Shown piece by piece: positions 48,501 through 57,500 of a stretch of 64,000 bases of DNA; positions within the stretch are counted from its first letter, which is position 1, and each line of letters begins with the position of its first letter. The notes beneath the pieces are model-generated. The model worked only from the letters and a program-made list of their open reading frames with translations. It had not been told where the DNA came from and did no database searches. The translations under genes were made by a program, and so were the position numbers. The stretch comes from Anomaloglossus baeobatrachus. Taxonomy: Eukaryota; Chordata; Amphibia; Anura; Aromobatidae. The stretch spans positions 557,902,728 through 557,966,727 of the forward strand of contig NC_134358.1 of assembly GCF_048569485.1 (NCBI RefSeq), in the 5' to 3' direction.

Positions 48501-51500
48501 TCATTTGTGTGTCATCAGTGTATCATACATTTGTCATCCGTGTGTCATGTGTTTGTCATCTGTGTGTTATCCATGTGCCATCCGTATGTTTATTTTTACC
48601 ATCTGCGTGTCATTGGTATGCCTATTTTACCATCTGCATGTCATCCACGTGTCATTTGTGTGTCATCAGTGTATCATACATGTGTCATCCTTGTGTCATC
48701 CGTGTGTCATCTGTGTGTCATCCACGTGTCATCCATGTGACATCTGTATGTCTATTTTTGTCAGCCATGTGTCATCCGTCTGTCATCAGTGTTTTTCTGG
48801 TATAGTTAAAGAAATAACGATATTACAAAGCTTCTCACATACTTTTAATGTTAAACACGTACAGCACGCACATTGTACGCTGCTGCCATCCGTGAACTGT
48901 ACGTGTACAAGCATGTGAAGATCACCATGGCTTATAATGGGTCCATGTGTTATCCGTGAAAAATGGATGCCACGCTTACCAGAAATGCATACATATGATG
49001 GAGGCCTTAAAGAGTGATATATCTTAAGGAAGACATAATGTGTAGAGCTGTGAATCAATGCCAGGGTGTCAGAATCTCTGGATTATTAGATGCCCAATCA
49101 AAGTGAAGAATATTGTCTTACAAAGCCACTAGGGGGCGCAGCACTGAACTCCCTCCACTAGGAGACACACAGCTACCTGCAGCCGCCACTAGAGGGAGCT
49201 CCTATTATACAGACACTGTAGCCACTTCAGTTTTCTCAAGAATTCTGTAAACGGCTTGAAATGTAACCTACGAGATGTTGTAACTTTTGGGCTTTGTCAC
49301 GCCAGCGTTTTACAAAGAAAGAGAGAAACGTAGCAGGAAGGGGAATTAACTGATCAGAAACTAGTCATAAAAATATACTACATAAAAGTGGTGTAAATTT
49401 CGACAGAAATGTCCTCTGTAGGGTTCTTTCACCCCTTAGTTTGGGTCCATCAAAAACAGAATTTGACACTTCCAATATGTAACAGATGCCCCCATCTACC
49501 ATAGTTCATATATAATACTGGTTCCTTTGGGCCCCTGACCCTCAGTCTCCAGGGCCCGGGGACAGTAGCAGCATTTTCAGCCCTATAGCAGAATCCCATT
49601 AGATGCAACAGGTTCTTCCATTATCATATAGTCTTAACCTCTACTTCATATAATCAGTAAGGACTTCAAGATTTGTTTTTGCCCCCCCCCCCCCCACATA
49701 AAGTAAGGAACCCACAAAAAGATCAGTGCCATTGGCTGTTTCCGATAGGTTTGTCCCTTCCTAAGCTTTATTAATTAGTAAGACGCACGGCTGGACCATC
49801 TGGAGGATCTTCTGATGATCCAGTCCAACCCTGCTCCAAGCTCATGGACCTCCTCTCCTTGTTCTCCATCTTGTCTGTAGTCGCTCATTATCTTATATAA
49901 ATCATTTTTTGTCTTTTTTTATAGATATTTCTATGGATTGGAATCGATTCCAATGACATAGAGAAGAAGGAATCGCAGGTGGCAGGTGAGTCTATCTTCT
50001 TGTCTGTTCCTTTGGGCAGCAGCTGTCTTCTCCTACTCTCCCATCATGGTGGCCATTCAGTAACCGAACACATCAGGGGCTTCAATCTTGGATGAAGATC
50101 TACTTTACCTAATCTCTGGTCCCATAAACACAAGTATTTTGGAGGATCTTGTCAAAATTGTCATAGACAAAAGTTCATGGTTTGATCCTATCACGTCAGA
50201 CTACTAGTTAGGCATCTGCCCTCACCAGGAAACTGATCACCTCCTCATCCCAAATCACTGGAAGAAGCTGGACACTACTTTTTAAACTCACTAGACAACC
50301 ATTGGATACATTTGAGAAGCGTCATTGAGACAATGTCTATCTAGGGTCCCATCCTCAACAACCCTTCTTTACTGGGGAGCCTAGGTATAGACTCTTCTGA
50401 TGGGACAACTTTTTAGGAACTCAAGCTAGTCATCTCCAACATCAAACCAAGGGCCAAAAGTGGATGCTTACTTCAACCACAAAAGTAATAATGCAAATTT
50501 AATTAAAGGGTTTCTCCAGATTAGCAAACTCTTTTCTAATATCATGTAGTGAAATTCGGAGTTAATAAAGGGGAGAAGGCGTCTTTTGTTCAGGATCCTC
50601 ATCTCTTAGCCAGAGCGGTGATTGATTGTAAGAGCTTCTTTTCCTCTGGAGGACCCGTCCTGTCGTGCATTGTACATATGTGGCGCCCCTGACCTGGTCA
50701 GGCACCACAGAGTATTGCACCCATGCGGGAGCAATGCTTCCAGGTAATCTCCAAAGGCCAGGATGAGGCGCACACACAAACATATAGTGATCAGGCCTCC
50801 CACATCACCAGAGGGGACCCTTGGGTAGCCAGAAGGGGTTAACTTTCAATTCCCAGCTAGGGGTGTGTTCAGGGGCTAGTTGCTAGGAAGCAGGGCAGAG
50901 AGAGAGAAAAAGAGGGAAGTCGAGAGGAAGAAGTTGAAGAGTGTGGAAGGGAGCAGAGGAGCTCTCGTGTCAGACAGGTCCTGAGGAGTGCAGTAGCTGA
51001 AAGCGGGGGAGAAAGGAGTACCGTGGGTCGGCCTGAAAACCATCCAGAGAGAAGGGTGGCTGAGTACGGAGATCCCGGTATCCGAGCACACAAGGGGAAC
51101 TAGATCCCCAGTACAGGCAGCAGATCATCCAGAGCTGCTTAACCTACAGGTGGGGGGGGTACTTCATGCCCTCACCACGACTACACAGAGCTTGAGCCAA
51201 GCAGCAATCACCAGGCCCATAAGGGGACAGGGCCAGAAGCCATCCCACCAAGGCCACGCTGCCGGCAGACGAGCCAGAGAGAGGGGAGCAGGGTGGTAAC
51301 AGCTTCCCTGGAGGGGTCCTACCACGCTTCAAGCAAAGGATCCTCCTAAAACAGAAAGAGTGCAAGGAAGGCGAGTGGACAGCTACCCTCAGAACGGCCT
51401 CCTGGAATTCCTGGTTCAACCTGGTTATCACAGTGTCGCCCGGGCATCTCACCGTGACCTCCAAACAGTGAGTAAACACGTTGAAAGACTTCTTGGACTG

Positions 51501-54500
51501 TGTTTGAGTCATTCTGCGACCTGTGGTCCCACACACATACACCGGGGCCTGGGGCTTGCCTCACTCTCAGGAGGCTATTACAACTGACTGCACCCACCAT
51601 CAGCCCCAGGCATCCCTTAATCTGCAGTGGCGGTCCCCGCTGACCGCAATACTGAGAGTGGCGTCACGACAATCAAAAAAGAAGGTTCCCTACCTGTGAC
51701 CAGATCCAGCTGCGTGGAGTCCCTGAAGGTAATGCACCGACACAGCGTTTGCGGGGCTCCACATCTGGCGTCACGAACAGGATAAGGACTAGACCTGTTC
51801 AGACAGGTGACCGTGTGCCTCAGAGGTCCGACCGCAAAAATTGAACCGCCGCCATATTGCCATCTTCAAAAGCGCGCGCTGCAGCCCGCGTGAGGGAGAA
51901 GAGCACCGCCCACGAAGAGGTGTGGCCGCCCCAGAATCCCCACAATTCAGAGAGCGTTCTGACCCAGGAAGTGGAAAGGGGGCGCGCAGATTTTTGAAGA
52001 AAAATGGACGCTGCAGGAGGTAATGCCCCTGGTCAGGGCGACGCAGCCCAAGCGATGCCAGCCCCCGTCGCGCTGGACGCAGCAGCGCCTGGTGCCGGTG
52101 CCGCGGTCGCAGCCGCGCCGGCTGAAATCTCCCCCATAATGCCAGTTTCCTTGCTGTATGTCCCAGGAGCGCAATGGCTGCCCCAATACGCCGGTAAAAT
52201 AGACACGCTGACCGGGTTTAAGAAGAAGATCAACACCCTGCTAGACATGCACGCGATGACTGGTAAGCAGAGGGCCGCTGTGGTGCTGGGACAATTGACT
52301 GAAGCAGCAGAATTGGAAGCTGAGTCCTGGACCAATGATGACCGGAGCTCTGTTGAGACCATCTTTGCCAAACTAGCAGCTGCTTTTGAACACCGCACCG
52401 AGGGAGAGCTGAGGACGGACTTCTATAACTGCCGGCAGAAGCCCCAAGATAGCATAAGAGCCTATGCCCTCAGGCTGCAGGCTGCACTACGGGCTCTCAA
52501 GCTGGTGGACCCTGTCAGTGATCAGGAAGGAAACCGGATGATGAAGGAACAATTCTTGCGGGGCCTGCGCTCTCCTGAGGATGGGAAGCAGATGAAGCTG
52601 TGGTCCCTGGAACACCCTGACGTGGACTTTGCCATTCTGAAAGACAGGGCAGTGAAAGCACTCCAACCTCCTGTGGACACAGACCCCGTCGCACCAGCAT
52701 GGCCTGCCAGTTCCACGGCTGCAGGAGCGGAATCCTCCTCGCAGACCCTAATAACTGCAAAAGGACTCAACGCGCCAGCAGAGACCATAAGTACGCTATC
52801 CTCCCAGGTGCAACAGCTCACTAAGGACGTCGCACAAATCCTGAAAGCAATGCAGTTGCCCTCAGAGACCAAAGTCCCTCATCGGATCCTGCTAGCTGAC
52901 AACCCAGAGGACGTCCCTTGGATGCGGAGGAGAAGAGGTCCCCCAACCCGAGGCAGGAGCAGTGATCGCTATGACTCATCTGGACAACCCATCTGTCGTC
53001 GTTGCCAGGAGGCGGGACACTATGCAAGGGCCTGTCCTTTAAACGAGCCAAACCTGGGGCCGGGGGCCAGTCCTCAGGATTAAGAAGAACAGGCCCAGGT
53101 CGCTGCTGTGATCAGTACGTGGGTGGACGTCCTGTCCTGTCCATCGTCCTGGACGGGATCCCTACCCCGGCATTATTGGACACCGGCTCTCAGGTCACCA
53201 CGATCCCGTATGTCCTTTATCGGAGGTTTTGGTCGGACGACGATCTCCGACCACCGGACCCCTCCCTCACCATCTATGCTGCCAACGGACAGCCTATAGA
53301 CCAGATCGGGGTCAAAGAGGTAACCATAAAGGTGGGAAGGCAGGAAATGAAGGGACAAGGACTGATTGTTGTGGACACTGATATTAGAGAAAGGAACCCG
53401 CAAATGATTTTAGGCACTAATGTCATAGAAAATTGCTTAGGGGAAGTGTTGTTGTTGCTTCACCAGATTGTTGAGGGTGCTGAGGGCAGGTCGCAAAGAG
53501 CCTTGCAAAAGGAGATCCGAATCATTCTGAGGAAGCAACAGGTAAAACAGACTGGCGGTGAGATTGGTAGTGTACGGGTGATGGATGCTAACCCCATTGT
53601 GATACCCCCACGGAGTGAAATGATGATGTGGTGTAGAGCAGCGGTAGGTCTCAGAGGACAGGATTACCAGGCTGTACTAGAGCCCACTCATTCAGACCAC
53701 TGGCCCACGATTCTGACAGCCAGGGGGGTAGTTGATGTACACAAGGGACGAGTGCCTGTACGAGTGTTGAACTGTGGGGAGGAGGAAGCCAGACTACCAA
53801 GGTACGCTACCATAGCCAAACTGTTTACATGCTCAGATGACGCCATAACACCTGTAGGTCCCCTGACACAAGCTGACTCAAAAGAGGGTGAGACCTCCCA
53901 AAAGTAGTTAGAGGATTGGTGCCAGAAACTACACGTGGGGACTGACTCTACACCCGACTACCAGAAACATGGGGTTTACAGGGTCGTGCAGGAATACGAG
54001 CAGGTCTTTAGTAAGAACCCACTAGACTTTGGTAGGATCAAAGGGGTGCAACATCACATACCCACAGGCAGTCATCCTCCCATTAAGGAAAGACATAGGC
54101 CTATTCCACCAGCCCATTACCAGCGCACAAAGGACATGCTGAAGGACATGAAGGAGGCAGGCGTCATAAGGGACAGTTGTAGCCCCTGGGCGGCTCCCCT
54201 GGTCCTGGTAAGAAAGAAGGATGGCACGATGAGGATGTGTGTGGATTACAGACGGATAAATCAGATAACACACAAGGATGCCTACCCTTTGCCAAGGATA
54301 GAGGAATCCCTCGCTGCCTTGAAAGCCTCTAACTACTTTTCTACCCTAGATCTTACTAGTGGCTACTGGCAAGTATCTGTAGCAGAAGAAGATCGGGAGA
54401 AGACGGCCTTCACCACCCCAATGGGCCTCTGTGAGTTCAACAGCATGCCATTTGGACTCTGCAATGCCCCCGGGACCTTCCAGAGGCTTATGGAATGCTG

Positions 54501-57500
54501 CCTAGGGCACCTCAACTTTGAAACCGTCCTGCTCTACCTGGATGATGTCATCGTGTACTCCAAGACCTACGAGGACCACCTGAAACACCTGGCTGAAGTC
54601 TTTGAAGCACTATCCCGATATGGAATGAAGCTGAAACCATCCAAGTGCCATCTACTGAAGCCAAAGGTCCAGTACCTAGGTCACGTGGTCAGTGCAGAAG
54701 GAGTAGCACCGGACCCAGAGAAGGTCACAGTCATCCAGGAATGGCCCACACCTACTACTGTCCGGGAGGTACGTCAGTTCCTTGGCTTGGTAGGCTACTA
54801 CAGAAGGTTCATCAAGGGCTACACGAAAATGGCAGCGCCTTTGCAAGAGCTCCTGGTAGGCCACCCAAAGAAGAAAGGAAAGATCTCCGGCCCGCCATTT
54901 CACTGGGGAGAAGCAGAAGAACACTCCTTCAGACAAATGAAAGGGGCCTTGACGGGTGAAGAGATCCTAGCCTACCCTGACTACGGTCTGCCATTCGTAC
55001 TGTACACCGATGCCAGTAATGTGGGACTGGGAGCAGTGCTTTCACAGGTGCAGGGAGGCAAAGAGCGTGTGATTGCTTACGCCAGCAGGAAGCTCAGGCC
55101 TACTGAAAGAAACCCAGAGAATTATAGCTCATTCAAGCTAGAGTTCCTGGCCATGGTATGGGCTATCACAGAGCGGTTCAAGCACTACCTGGCAGCCACC
55201 AAATTCACTGTCTTCACGGACAACAACCCCCTGACCCACTTGGATACTGCTAAATTGGGTGCCATGGAGCAGCGTTGGGTAGCCCGACTGGCGAATTATG
55301 ACTTTACTGTCAAGTATCGAGCTGGCCGCAAGAACGGCAACGCAGATGCTCTGTCCAGGATGCCTCACCTAGCAGACGAGGGTGAAGATGAAGATGATCT
55401 TGAAGAGATTGAGCTGCCAGCGTTCCATCGCCATGGAGCAAAACAGTGTCGGCAGTCGCGTGCCAACCGCCAAGAGGTGACCCTGAACCCACTACCTCAC
55501 TACAACTGGAAGGAGACCCAGGAAAATGATCCAGCGGTAGGCTTGGTAAAGAAACTGATCAGCCAGCCTGGCGCCAGCCTTGACAAAGGAGCCCCACCTG
55601 AGGCACAGTACCTATGGAAGGAGAGGGGTCGATTATTCATCTATCAAGACAAACTTTACAGGAGCATCATTGACCCGAGGACGCATGAGAAGGTGTGGCA
55701 AGTGATTGTACCACAGAAGGATACGAGGATGGTGCTAGAAGCCTATCACAATGGTGCAGGCCACTTTGGTTGGAAGAAACTGGAGGCCCTACTTAAAGTA
55801 AGATTCTACTGGGTGGGTATGAGATCCGCCCTAGAGAAGTGGTGTCGAAACTGCGGGCCCTGCAATCTTAGAAGAAAAGACCAGCACAGCCAGAGAGCAC
55901 CACTCCAGCCAATCCAAACTAAACGGCCTCTGGAGATCGTGGCCCTGGACCATGTAAAGTTGGCACCCAGCAGACAAGGCTACAACTACGCTCTCACTAT
56001 GGTTGACCACTACTCCAGATTCCTGGTGGTAGTACCAGTCAAGGACTTGACAGGTCAAACTGCAGCCAAAGCTTTCCAAACACACTTCTGTCGACCACAT
56101 GGCTATCCAGATCAAGTGCTCACTGACCAAGGACCAGCCTTTGAAGCTGAGGTGTTTAAGGAGTTTTGTAACCTATACGGCTGCCAGAAGATCCGTACTA
56201 CGCCTTACCATCCCCAGACCAATGGCATGTGTGAGAAGATGAACCACATCATTCTCGACCTTCTGAAGACGCTCCCACTAGAAGAACGAAGTCAGTGGCC
56301 GGAAAAGCTGCCCGATCTAGTGGACATGTATAACAACATCCCTGTGAGTTCCACGAACTGCACACCGGCATACCTGATGAGGGCCAGACCAGGGAGATTG
56401 CCAGTAGATCTGGAAATGGGAGTTGAGACCCCTGAAGACCATCTACAAGGTGCTGATTGGGATTCCAACCGCCAAGCCCAATACAAGAAAGTACAAGAGT
56501 GTGTGGAGCGAAGCCTGACTCAGCAGCGTGAGAAACAAGAAAAGGCCTACAATCGGAAAGCACCTGCTGTTCCTTTGATGCCAGGAGATATAGTTCTCAA
56601 GAGAAAGAGAAGACATCATAAACTTGACAATCACTGGGAAGAAGAACCCTATACTGTGTTACCATCGACGCTTAGCAATGAAAAGACATGCCGTATCAGC
56701 AAGGATGGAGGAAAAACAACAGCTATCGTTTCTAGAGATCGCCTAAAGAAATGTCCTGAACAACTAAGAATCCCTGAAGAAAGTCCCAACCCTTTGCCAG
56801 TTCAAGAACCAAAAGAAAAGATGATCCATACTGTACTTGGAGATTTTCCAGCAAGTTGGCCTCAATACAATGGAGCAGTAGTTATTCCGGTTATTACATT
56901 CCCTCGATCTGGAGAAGTAAGAGACCCAGAAGAACCTGTTCAGAACCTGGAAGAGCCAAATGTAGCTGAAGCAGAAGACCATGTACTGGCATCAATACCT
57001 AGCACACCAATTATTCACATTGAGACACATACATCGGGTGGGAGGACACAACCTCAGACAGATGACAGTATGGTACTGCGTAGATCAACCCGCAGCAACT
57101 TTGGTCAGCTCCCATTACGCTATAGAGAAAGTACAGTTTAGTTCAAAGTAACGGTATGAAATGTAATGTTTAACCTGTTATAGTTAAGTAACGTTTAAGC
57201 GAAATGTGCCCACAAGGACTATTGTGAGACCTCCTTAAAATGTTAGACCATTGGTTATGAACTGGCTTTAACCACAAACTTTGCATTGTAAAAAGTTGCC
57301 TCCTTGGTACCAACCACAGAGTCTGCCTGTTGAGGGGCATGGCTCTGCACCAACAAGGGGGCACGCCTGCTTATGGGGCCTGCCCTCCAACACTCGGAAG
57401 CGGGTACGCCTGTTTATGGGGCCTACCTTACACCACTCTCCTCAGGAGAGGAAGATTGGAGGAAAGGTCTGGGGAATGTGATGGCCCAGCCCTGGTCACC

